Shown here in pieces: positions 9,967 to 21,239 of a stretch of 64,000 nt of DNA. A program made the translations under genes and the position numbers. Each line of letters begins with the position of its first letter. Positions within the stretch are counted from its first letter, which is position 1. The notes under the pieces are model-generated. The model did not search any database. It saw nothing but the letters and a program-made list of their open reading frames with translations, and had not been told where the DNA came from. Origin of the DNA: Aspidapion aeneum (taxonomy: Eukaryota > Arthropoda > Insecta > Coleoptera > Brentidae); assembly GCA_963576565.1 (NCBI GenBank), contig OY755038.1, forward strand, positions 203,147,013 to 203,211,012, read 5' to 3'.

Positions 9967-12900
9967 TAATTTACTTTTTGTGTTGACTGCAATATATTTT
10001 CTTTCAGTTTCAATAAATGTCATGCTGTTATTTTTTTAAAGTTATTACTTATAATAATATATTTTTTAAAATTTCCCAATCCGTCTTGTCATCAAACATA
10101 AATAAAAAATGTCCTAATGATTTTTTTTACATCTCCGATTAAGAATTCTTTTTATTGAGGTGTTTTATATTTATTATCTATTGTCATTTATCCTTGGTCA
10201 TAATAATTTATTATTAACTAGGCCTACCCAAAATGAAAATTTGGTTACAGTGTACAGGGTCTCCCAAATCCGCCTATAGCGTTTTTATTTATAAAATTTC
10301 AGTTTGGTGCAAATTGTTTTTTTATAGTTTTTTTATTAAAGGATCAAATCGTCGAATAGAAATTCATCTGTCACTTTTAGTTTTTGAGATATTACATAAA
10401 ATTTTTATTTTCATATGGAATGAGCCTTTTATTTCTTGATATTAATTGTATATATTTTAATTTGGTAAACTTATCACGTTCTTGCAATTCAATTCAATAT
10501 ATTTTAATATTGATGGTTTTGGTTTTATATTTTTATTTTTTACTGTATAAAAAATAAAAATACAGCAAAAAATTGAGTAAGAAACTTTAAAGGAAATTTT
10601 CCGCTGATTCCAAAAATTGAATAAATTCCATAAGAGAAACACAAACTTTGTAAATTATCTTAAAAACTATAATTGTCAGGTGATATGTAATTTGCCGTTG
10701 ATTATTTATCAAAAAAAGATTCAAAAACGCAATTTACAAGAAAATTGAATTTTTATAAATAAAAAAGTTGAATGAATTTTAAACGTAAAGTTTAGTACCC
10801 GTAAATAAAGAAAACAACAATTTTTTTTTCGAAATTGTCCCCAGAAATTCTTAAAACCCCACAAAAAAATCGAACCATGTACCTATATTTATCTTATTTA
10901 TAATTTAAAAACAAGATAAGCTGCATTTTTAAGTATTATTTTTTATCTTATTTTATTAGGTTCGGTTTAATTGAATGCAAGTTTTTTGGCCCACCTAGTA
11001 TTAGAAGTGGGATGAAAAACTAAAAATTGATTATTTCAGTCATTATTTTAAACTTTTAGGAAATAAAAAAAACTATAAGATTACGCTTTGCCATATTTTT
11101 CAAATGAATTAACCTAATGTATTTTTCTGCTATTAAGATAAATTAAATTTCTTTTGATGTTTCATTCATGGTTATTAGTCCATTTTCTTAAAAGATTTTA
11201 TTTATGATTCTTAAATTCAAGTTTGACTTTTAAATTATTTCTATAATATTTTATCCTGATGAAAACGCTTTTGGTATGTATAGATTTATTTTTATTGTTT
11301 ATCTCATACGATTTATTAAAGATTATCTTCTTTTTCTCATCAATTTATAAATATAAAAGGTTTTAAAAGTTGTAGTTGTCAAAATTTACGTAATAATCGC
11401 TAAGAAACTGTAGAAAACAGGCATTTCTTTCAGAATCATTGTTGATAAAAAAATCGCACTTTTACAAATTTTAATTTAGGCCTTCTGGATCAATGTAAAA
11501 TTGTTAGTACTTCTGTAGGTCAAGGTTTGTACTCTTAAACCACCGGATCAGTGATTTATTAAGCTTACTATGTTATGCCTTAGATAAGAGATAACATTGT
11601 GACCTACCTTTCCATAGATAAGTTTACCATTTTATTTTACAGCAAAAAAAATACAAATAAGATTACCCACAACTCGATTATACCTATAAACAGGGTGGTA
11701 ACTTTAAACGGAACACTGCCCTTAGCGCTAGTTAGAGTCCCTGTATGTTGACATATTTGAATTTATTAATCATCCAAATATGTCAACATACAGGGACTCT
11801 AGCGCTAGTGAGGTGAAATGTTGGATTTTGGAAAAATTCAACAAACACGTCAAGGAGATTTCTAGGAGATATTTGACATATTTTTAAAGGGACCTTCAAA
11901 AGTTTTTAGAACTTAAATTGATGTTTTAGTGTGTTTTGACTTAAATTATATTTTTGTCAAATAATTTAAAGTATAAGTAAAAATTTTGACAGAGCTTTAC
12001 TTTCTGGGATATTGAAAAATGTTTTTATGCAAATAGGAACAATATTTCATCCCTAACTAGTGCGAAAAGCACGTTAGTTCGTGCAATGAAAATCTTTGTG
12101 GTAAAATGTTATTTTTCGCACGTGTTAGGTAAATAACTATTTCAGATTTTACCGAGGCAACAGCCTTATCGTGCGGAAAGACCATGTGTTAAACTTTGAA
12201 AAAGCAAAAATGGGATATCCCGTTTTATCTCAATGAAATAACTGATCAAAACTAATTAATTTGGTTTTTTAGTCTCTGTTTTTTTATAATAAGCATTATT
12301 GGCAATATTTTACTGGTTAATATGAGGTTATTATTTAACCAAGAAATAATTTGCTTTAGTTATACCTATTTTTATGCCATATACAGAATAAAAAGTATAT
12401 TATTGTCCAGATTCCTAGATGATTTTTTTAAACAAATTATATCTCATTTTAGTTTTATCTTTGTGTCGCATTTTTTTATTTTCTATTAAACCAGTTTTTT
12501 GTATTTTCAATGTTAATTTTATATCTCATTTTACCTTATTAGTTGTTTCCATTTTACCTGCACAATTAGGGTAAAATGGGAAACTACAGTGGTCGAAATT
12601 TTTCAAAATAACAAATAATTTTATTACGAATAAACTATATACAAACAAAAACTAATATTCCATCAACAGCATAATGTTTTAAACCAATAACGTCAAAACA
12701 TTTTTTGTATAAATTTTTAAAGCTTAAAAGTATCCCATTTTAAGTAAACTTCCCCTATATGAAAAACACGATATACGAATAATATCGTATTTTAGGATAT
12801 TTTATTTTTGTATTCATAAAATATGTCAAAAATGTTTAAAAAAATTTTGACTTAAGGAGGCGAATTGACGAATCGAAATATCCGAGCGTTTTTCCATAAA

Positions 12901-13200
12901 CCTATAAAAAATACCCAAAAAAGCGTCTGTTAGCTTTTAGTTAGAACACACTGTATATGCTTTACAAGGAAAGAAAACTGTCAAGTATGGTTAATATAAT
13001 TTATTCTGGGACTACTTTGAAAAGTTGACGGATCAAAACGATGATCCAAGAAAATAAATTGAATCTTTAACTTTCAAAAGTCATGTTATGTTAGTCAAAC
13101 CAGAATTGTATTTACGCTTACTCTTTATTATTCCGAGAGAACTTTTTTATTTATAGAAAAGAATCAATTTAGGATAAAAAAGAATTAAAAAATTAAATTA
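9967..13200. other. Long AT-rich tract without a gene
   Basis: Strongly AT-rich with only short open frames lacking family motifs. The one clear structure is the hairpin at 11734-11800, listed separately. Confidence 0.55.
11734..11800. repeat. Perfect 26-bp inverted repeat (hairpin)
   Basis: Arms 11734-11759 and 11775-11800 (outer part AGAGTCCCTGTATGTTGACA) are exact complements with a 15-nt spacer. Both arms are bordered by the palindrome TAGCGCTA, so the structure extends further with a small offset. No neighbouring gene. Confidence 0.88.
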
Positions 13201-13204
13201 AAAA

Positions 13205-13340
13205 CTTTTTAGAACTTCGAGTTTTCACGCCGTTCGCGCGTTATTCTTGCCGCGATTTCCGCGATGTCGACGAGATGAGATGAGAGTAGAAATTGTTTGC
13301 CGAGAGAGCGGGCGTCGCGAATACGACTGATTATGTTTAA
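13205..13340. other. Short GC/CpG-rich segment
   Basis: CpG-rich island-like stretch (CGCCGTTCGCGCG, CCGCGATTTCCGCGATGTCG) inside AT-rich surroundings. No ORF of note. It could be a promoter remnant or part of a transposon. Confidence 0.3.
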
Positions 13341-13510
13341 CACCGGCACACGCTCAAGTGATATAAGACTCGAGAATATTACGTACTACCAATAACGTTT
13401 ACACCTCCAGTTTCCATCAAATTAATACAATAGATGAATGCAGTAAATAAATAGGGGGGAAAGGACATGGATTTTATAGAATCTATAAGATCCATATAAT
13501 GGGGACTTAT

Positions 13511-13701
13511 TGCAGTAGTGCCAGTTGTCTTCTTTCAAAATTAGGTCTTTTTGTATTATGAGCCGGATAGTGCCGCCACTATTAATGGAAAATAAACGAC
13601 TGGATTTATAAATTGGACTTTCGTATGTCAATTTTGAAAGATCATCTGTCAGTTTTCAATGGAAAAATGTCAGAATAGTGCCCGGCACTATTATTGCCTG
13701 G
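13511..13701. mobile_element. CCAGGCA-family MITE, 5'-truncated copy
   Basis: Related to full copies at 43398-43611 and 47326-47562. The right end AATAGTGCCCGGCACTATTA-TTGCCTGG is complete and the left terminal repeat is degraded. The shared interior includes TATGTCAATTTTGAAAGA. Confidence 0.75.
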
Positions 13702-13734
13702 CCTTATTGCAATAAGACCAATTATACCCTTGCA

Positions 13735-13950
13735 TGCGCACTCCGATTCAAAAAACGCATCACGTGATGGGCCATGAATTTGCACTGGTTTTAAATGCAG
13801 CTTCACCTGACATTCGGTTTGTGCCCACCCCGATTCAAAAACGCATCAGGTGACACTGCATTTAAAACCGGTGCGAAGCCATGTCCCGTCACGTGATGTG
13901 TTTTTTGAATCGGGGTGGGCACGCATCGGTGGAAACTAGGCTTGATGCGT
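13735..13950. mobile_element. GTTTCCACC-family MITE, rearranged copy
   Basis: Contains two half-elements in opposite orientation with motifs CCGATTCAAAAA, CGCATCACGTGATG and TTTAAAACCGGTGC. The right end reads GGGTGGGCACGCATCGGTGG. It matches the complete 130-bp copy at 35392-35521, and a fragment of the same end is at 14566-14602. Confidence 0.75.
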
Positions 13951-13954
13951 TTTT

Positions 13955-14092
13955 AGCTCACACATATACTATACTATAGTAGTGTGAGCTATAGTGATCC
14001 TAATTTTTTCGAGAAAAAAAAAGTTGCTCCGATTTCAAAATTTTTTATATATCTTTGCGTTTCAGATGATTTTGAAACTTTTTTGTTGCGCC

Positions 14093-14126
<34 letters not shown>

Positions 14127-14563
14127 ATGTCTGTCTGTCTGTCTGTAACGACCAACGCGCATAACTCAAAAACCACTTGGCCGATTTTAATGAAATTTGG
14201 TACCTAGGCTGGGTCTTGGCTCGAGATGGTTCCATTTAAAAATGAACAAAATCCACCGAACACAAACCAAATAAAAGGGTGGGGGTATATTTTAAAAATT
14301 AGAGTTTAAGTGAAAATATGGCGAAAGGTAATTGAGTCCGGAGTTTTACAAAATACATTTTAGTTTTTGTTTTTTTAAGGGTGGGGGTAGATTTCAAAAA
14401 TTTGAGTTTAAGTCAAAACATGGCTTGTGTGGTATCAAACAAAAGGTAATTTAGTCCGGAGTTGAATAAAATATATGTCAGTTTTTAGTTATATTAGCTC
14501 ACACGTACACTATAACTATAGTACCTAGTGTGAGCTTAGGGGCCCATATATTGGCAGAGTATT
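13955..14563 (+). mobile_element. Helentron-like (HINE-type) unit 1 with GTCT microsatellite
   Basis: Starts with a stem-loop (AGCTCACAC ... GTGTGAGCT, 13955-13990), followed by a conserved stretch, then a (GTCT)n run at about 14093-14146, then a shared region around GGCCGATTTTAATGAAATTT. It ends with a second stem-loop (AGCTCACACG ... GTGTGAGCT) and AGGGGCCCATATATTGGCAG. Stem-loops at both ends with a central GTCT microsatellite and no coding capacity are what I know from Helentron-associated elements such as Drosophila DINE-1. The class assignment is inference. Confidence 0.6.
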
Positions 14564-14658
14564 TAAATCGGGGTGGGCATGCATAGGTGGAAACCGGGTG
14601 TTAGTCTAAAATTTACTGTTATTAATGACTCTAACAGCCATTCCCACCGACTTTTTTT

Positions 14659-14795
14659 AGCTCACACATATACTATACTACCATAGTAGTGTGAGCTATG
14701 GTGATCCTAATTTTTTCGAGAAAAAAAAAGTTGCTCCGATTTCAAAAATTTTTATATATCTTTGCGTTTCAGATGATTTTGAAACTTTTTTGTTG

Positions 14796-14826
<31 letters not shown>

Positions 14827-15403
14827 TGTATGTCTGTCTGTCTGTCTGTATGTCTGTAACGACCAACGAGCATAACTCAAAAACCGCTTGGCCGATTTTA
14901 ATGGTAGCTAGGCTGGGTCTTGGGTCGAGATGGTCCCATTTAAAAATGAACAAAATCCACTGAACACAAACCAAATAAAAGGGTGGGGGTAGATTTCAAA
15001 AATTAGAGTTTATGTGAAAATATGGCGTGTGTGATATCAAACGAAAGGTAATTGAGTCTGCAGTTAAACAAAATACATTTTAATTTATTTAAAAAAAAAG
15101 GGTGGGGGTATATTTTAAAAATTAGAGTTTAAGTGAAAATATGGCGTGTGTGATATCAAACGAAAGGTATTTGAGTCCGGAGTTTAACAAAATACATTTT
15201 AGTTTTTGTTTTTTTAAGGGTGGGGGTAGATTTCAAAAATTTGAGTTTAAGTCAAAACATGGCTTGTGTGGTATCAAACAAAAGGTAATTTAGTCTGGAG
15301 TTGAATAAAATATATTTCAGTTTTTAGTTATATTAGCTCACACGTACACTATAACTATAGTACCTAGTGTGAGCTTAGGGGCCCATATATTGGCAGAGTA
15401 TTT
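14659..15403 (+). mobile_element. Helentron-like unit 2 with GTCT microsatellite
   Basis: Same architecture as unit 1, starting at the stem-loop at 14659, with (GTCT)n at about 14800-14860 and the AGGGGCCCATATATTGGCAG end. The internal GGGTGGGGGTA-containing block is repeated three times, which makes this unit longer than unit 1. Confidence 0.6.
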
Positions 15404-16038
15404 TTATATATCTTTGCGTTTCAGATGAATTTGAAAGTTTTTTGTCGCGCCGTCTGTCTGTCTGCCTGTCTGTCTGTCTGTATGTCTGTCTGTCTGTAAC
15501 GACCAACGCTCAAAAACCGCTTGCCCGATTTCAATGAAATTTGGTACCTAGGCTGAGTCTTGGGTCGAGATGGTCCCGTTTAAAAATGAACAAAATCCAC
15601 TGAACACAAGCCAAATAAAAGGGTTGGGGTAGACTTCAAAAATTAGAGTTTATGTGAAAATATGGCTTGTCTGATATCAAACGAAAGGTAAATAAGTCTG
15701 AAGTTAAACAAAATACATTTTAGTTTTATAAAAAAAGGGTGGGGGTAGATTTTAAAAATTAGAATTTGCGTGAAAATATGGCGTGTTTGATATCAAACGA
15801 AAGGTAATTAAGTCCGGAGTTAAACAAAATACATGTTAGTTTTTGTTTTTTTTAAGGGTAAAGGTATATTTCAAAAATTTGAGTTAAGTCAAAACATGGC
15901 TTGTGTGGTATCAAACGAAAGGTAATTTAGTCTGGAGTTGAATAAAATATATTTTCGTTTTTAGTTAAATTAGCTCACACGTACACTATAACTATAGTAC
16001 CTAGTGTGAGCTTAGGGGCCCATATATTGGCAGAGTCT
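15404..16038 (+). mobile_element. Helentron-like unit 3, 5'-truncated
   Basis: Joined directly to unit 2. It lacks the first stem-loop and starts at the TATATATCTTTGCGTTTCAG landmark. Short (GTCT)n at about 15450-15497, then the usual interior and the standard terminal stem-loop. Confidence 0.6.
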
Positions 16039-16160
16039 TTAATATGAATTAAGACTAATTGTGCTGTATAGTACCATTAACGCTTTTTGTCTCTTGCACC
16101 GAATTTAATTCCTGTACGTAATATTCCTTTAATTGTCCCTTTGTAAATTTACCATGAAAA

Positions 16161-17017
<857 letters not shown>

Positions 17018-17044
17018 AAAAGTCGGTGGAAATGGCTGTAAGAC

Positions 17045-17650
17045 TGATACAGTCAGTTTTGGATCAATGGAATAAAATACCATCGGATTGATATTAGTAA
17101 GTTTGGACGGATGTTTAAATATCATTTTAGATATGTTTTACACCTTGGTCTGGGGACACAGCAGCGCCCCGCCAAGTTCGAGCTTCAATGTTCGAAGAAT
17201 TTAGCCACAGACTTCTACAGTTTTTTTGAAGTCATTGTTCTCAGCCCATATTTGACCTATCTAAAACTCTACTTCGAAATGAGCTACGAAACTCAAACTT
17301 TGTACAGGCGTAGATCTTCATAGAGTTAACAACCCCTCTAAGTTTCATGGACTTCCATGAAGTCGTAAAGTATATTTACTTAATTTCAAAAAACGTTGAA
17401 ATTGCCACTCACTCTTGTATAGATCATCAAAATTAAATTTGGCAGACTGATCGAAATTATGACCAAACCTTAGGAAAAAATCAAAAAACCCAAAAATTCT
17501 AATTTACTCCCCTTCCCTAAACATGTAAAGTTATGTAAAAGTAACATTGCCCACTACATAGCATTTAAATTTTTTTTCAAAATATGATGTTCTTCTGCTT
17601 CTTTCTTAGCTTAACTTGCTTTTAATATTTCCCAATATGTGAAAAGATAT
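17045..17650. other. Spacer, nothing recognised
   Basis: No coding family, RNA gene or terminal repeat recognised. Slightly GC-richer at 17150-17310. Confidence 0.4.
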
Positions 17651-17655
17651 TGATA

Positions 17656-18302
17656 AAGGCCGCTTGACATGTAACAATAAAATCTGCAATGCATTGCAGG
17701 AATAACTTGCAGGTCCATTGACATGGTGCAAGTCTATTTTTGCAAAGGTTTGCCAACTACAGCTAAAATAGGACAATTTCAGCTGGAAAATGTAAACAAA
17801 TAGCATATTAGTTTGAGACGGTCAGTGCATCATTCTGTCTGTCTGTACCTACAAACTTCTTCAATGGAATACGCTTAAAGTTTCTAACCTCAAATATCTT
17901 GTTTTGGTTTTACAGTTTTATTTTGATTTCTTTCTATATTTTTAATGTTGAAAATTTTGTCTGTTAAATATAAACATAAAAATAAATAAAGCTAATAAAA
18001 AAAAGTGATCAGCACACCCATCTCTTTATTAATTGCTGCAGCTTGTTTGCTCTGGGATGATGGAAAAGAAAGAGCGCAAAGACAATGGTTGGTCAAATAT
18101 GTAGAAAAACAAAAGTAATAAGATTTGTCATCAGAATTCCCTAGCATTGCAGGCCTTTCAGCAATAGAAATCGCCCCAGACCTATAAATTTGCAAGCCTT
18201 GCACTTTATCAGCTGGGTTGAAAATGCGCATGTCCAAAACAGAGTTTTTTGCAAATTGTAATGCAATGCAAGTCAAATAGCTCCATGTCAAGCGGGCTTA
18301 AG
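17656..18302. mobile_element. Terminal-inverted-repeat element, about 645 bp
   Basis: The left end reads AAGGCCGCTTGACATG and the right end, reversed, TTAAGCCCGCTTGACATGGA. The interior contains repeated TTGCA-type motifs at both sides (GCATTGCAGG, GCAATGCAAG). No transposase. Superfamily not determined. Confidence 0.55.
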
Positions 18303-19014
18303 ACGTAGCAGCGTATCATTCACACCCTCATTTTTAAACCAGCTTTTTTGCGGCTGTCATCCAATCAAACATTATTTAATTTACTGTGTTCTCAGTTAAT
18401 TTACAAATCAAGTCGAGATTTTACACTTTTTGTAATTTATGTTTGTTGTTTTGTTAATACCCACAAAATTGCTTTTTTCGCACTTTGATTTATGACTTGG
18501 ATTTAAATACGAGTTTTCCGCGAAGATAATTTAATTATGAATACAATAAAAACTCAATTTAACCAACTCATTGAAAACATAAATGTCAATACTGAGATAA
18601 AAAATGAGAATCTTGTAACAAAAAGTTAATAATAAAATAATTATATAACAGTTAACAGGTATTTAGAAGAAAATAATTATCTCTGGGCCATACATTCATG
18701 GGCGCACCCATGGGGGGGTGGACCGAGCCCCCCACCAAAGCTTAAGATTTGTTTAGATATTTTCCACAAATTTCATGAATGAAAAGATTAATTAGCATAA
18801 CCCCCCCCCAAGACATATTCCTGGGTGAGCCACTGGATCCATTCTATACTCGCTTTTTCGGATCGGCACTGAAGCATTTTCTTGTTTCAGTTTTTTGCAA
18901 ACTTTTTTTTTCGTTGTTTTTTCTATTTCGGGTAGAAAAAAGTTTTTGTTTCGCTCTTATTTTTCCGTGGGTAGCTCGAAAGCTAACCTCACGGCGGTCC
19001 AAGATCTAATGAAC
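18303..19014. other. Spacer with a GC-rich transposon-like scrap
   Basis: AT-rich, with a short segment at 18698-18840 that begins GGGCGCACCCATGGGGGGGT and closes with a C-rich run, resembling a small degraded inverted-repeat element. No gene. Confidence 0.35.
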
Positions 19015-20400
19015 ACTTGTATTGACAAACGTGGAATTTCGTACCCGTGAAATTAAAAATCAAACAAGTTTCGTGGCTAATCGGGCAAAAATGAGTTTTT
19101 TGTTTCCCTTATATTTTTCCGTGGGTAGCCTGAAAGCTTAACCTCACGGGGGTCCAAGATCTAATGGACACCTAATAAGTGTTGACAGTTAACCGTTTCG
19201 TCCTTATGGGACTCCTCAGAACACTGCTGGTCAATGTGACAAATCTTGCGAAGTTAATCAGACGGTTTTGTCTCTAATTAAATGTAATTAGTGAGCGAAC
19301 TATAGCAAGAGGCGCCATCTACCGAGATACGAGAGAAACAAAAAACCAAAAGCAGGCAAAAACACTGCTATACAATATCGATCAATGAAAAGATCGAATG
19401 CAAATAAAAGAAAACAACTATAGTCCGTGACCTACGACAGCTCTTTGTCTTTCAGGCCGGATCAACACAGATTGCATTTTTACCCGTCTTCAAGACAGTG
19501 AGCGTCAATCAACGGAATTTTTAAGCCAAATAATACTAACAAACGTGGAATTTCGTACCCGTGAAATTAAAAATCAAACAAGTTTCGTGGCTAATCGGGC
19601 AAAAATGAGTTTTTTGTTTCCCTTATATTTTTCCGTGGGTAGCCTGAAAGCTTAACCTCACGGGGGTTTCTTTTATTTGCATTCGATCTTTTCATTGATC
19701 GATATTGTATAGCAGTGTTTTTGCCTGCTTTTGGTTTTTTGTTTCTCTCGTATCTCGGTAGATGGCGCCTCTTGCTATAGTTCGCTCACTAATTACATTT
19801 AATTAGAGACAAAACCGTCTGATTAACTTCGCAAGATTTGTCACATTGACCAGCAGGGTTCTGAGGAGTCCCATAAGGACGAGACGGTTAACTGTCAACA
19901 CTTATTAGGTGTCCATTAGAACTTGGACCCCCGTGAGATTAAGCTTTCAGGCTACCCACGGAAAAATATAAGGGAAACAAAAAATTCATTTTTGCCCGAT
20001 TAGCCACGAAACTTGTTTGATTGTATTGACAGTTAACTCTTTCGTCCTTATGGGACTCCTCAGAACACTGCTTGGGCAATGTGACACCCATGCGAAGTTC
20101 ATCAGACCAATTTGTCTCTCATCTTACGTCTATAGTGAGATAACCTTCGCAAGAAGCGTCATCTACCGAGACACGAGGGAAACTAGAAGAAGAGCAGGCG
20201 AGTATCTACTGCTATATATATCGATCGATGAAAAGATCGATTGCAAAGAAACAGAAACCATCCGTGACCTACGACAGCACTTCCGTCTTTCAGGCCGAAT
20301 CAACGCTGATTAGCGTTTTTACCCACCTTTAGACATGAGCGTCAATCAGCGGAATTTTTAAGCCAGACAATACTAACAAAGTTTGTTAGTTGCCAAGGTT
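19015..20400. repeat. Nested direct and inverted repeat complex
   Basis: One unit (landmarks TTTCGTGGCTAATCGGGCAA, TTATGGGACTCCTCAGAAC, ATCTACCGAGA, GATCGATGAAAAGATCGA, ACCTACGACAGC) appears forward at about 19020-19546. Its first 120 bp recur forward at 19547-19667. Most of it then appears inverted at 19668-20021, and forward again at about 20023-20380. A further copy is split around an insertion at 34755-34973 and 36858-37175. No open frame is conserved between copies, so the unit is probably non-autonomous. Confidence 0.75.
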
Positions 20401-20617
20401 TTCTCCCTCCTTGTTCCCCCCCTAGGTAAGTCCTTGACCATTCTTGTTTAAAACCTACACGTAAGATTTATGCAGGCGCCTGATAAATCCATAAATCTAT
20501 TTTCATAAAAATATCTCATAAACTATACCTACACTGTGCTTAAAGGAACGGATCGATAGGAGTCCACTAATTATTTTATTAAAACACGTTCTCATCAAAA
20601 TTTTGGTCTCTCGAATT

Positions 20618-20866
20618 TTATTTCGAGGTAGAATAATCTAAAAACGAATTTGCTTTACGACTATCCCACGTAATATGTAAATTTATTTGTTTATTTGGAC
20701 ATTCTTCGCAATTAACGTCGATTTCATATGTAATCACGTAGTCTCCTTGTTGTCCGATAAAATATGGCTCTACGTTTGCCGATAGCCGTATAGATATACT
20801 GGTTAATATTTTATAAGGATATCTACTATTAAAATTAACACTATACAGAATGTTTCCTAAAAACAT
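20618..20866 (-). CDS. Hypothetical 82-residue ORF
   Basis: Open frame with balanced composition containing the CxxCP motif CEECPNKQ and the phrase YVITYEIDV. I do not recognise the family. It could be a captured exon or a fragment of a transposon protein. No promoter, splice pair or paralogue in the window supports expression. Confidence 0.2.
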   Translation of the reverse strand: MFLGNILYSVNFNSRYPYKILTSISIRLSANVEPYFIGQQGDYVITYEIDVNCEECPNKQINLHITWDSRKANSFLDYSTSK

Positions 20867-21239
20867 TATAAAAATTTTACGCGGTGATTCCTTGCATTAA
20901 TTTAAGAGTCTTTTGCCTTTGGCAATTTTTGATAAAACATTTCGTTACTCAGCCGTTAAAATTTGTCCTGCCCCAGAATTTTTTTCATACTATGCCGCTG
21001 ATGGAATCTAAAATACAAGAAACGAATTCTGCCTTGTTAACAAACTTGTTCATTTCTGGTATCTTTCGTATGCATTATAAAGGAAAAAATAAGAGAATTT
21101 TTTGTAATTTGCTTAATTTAGAAAGCAAAAAGGAAGGGAAAAAAACTTTTATTAGACTTTTAACAGTGTGAATCGGGAGAGAACGGTGCAGGATTTAGGT
21201 ATTTTGGGACATCCCTCAAAATACAATAAGCTTATCAAC
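20867..21239. other. Spacer, nothing recognised
   Basis: Open on the plus strand for about 95 codons, without family motifs. I see no gene. Confidence 0.35.

Noticed and set aside
19015..20400. CRISPR-like array because of repeated units
   Set aside because: Repeats are hundreds of bp long, in mixed orientation and in eukaryotic DNA; no short repeat-spacer pattern.
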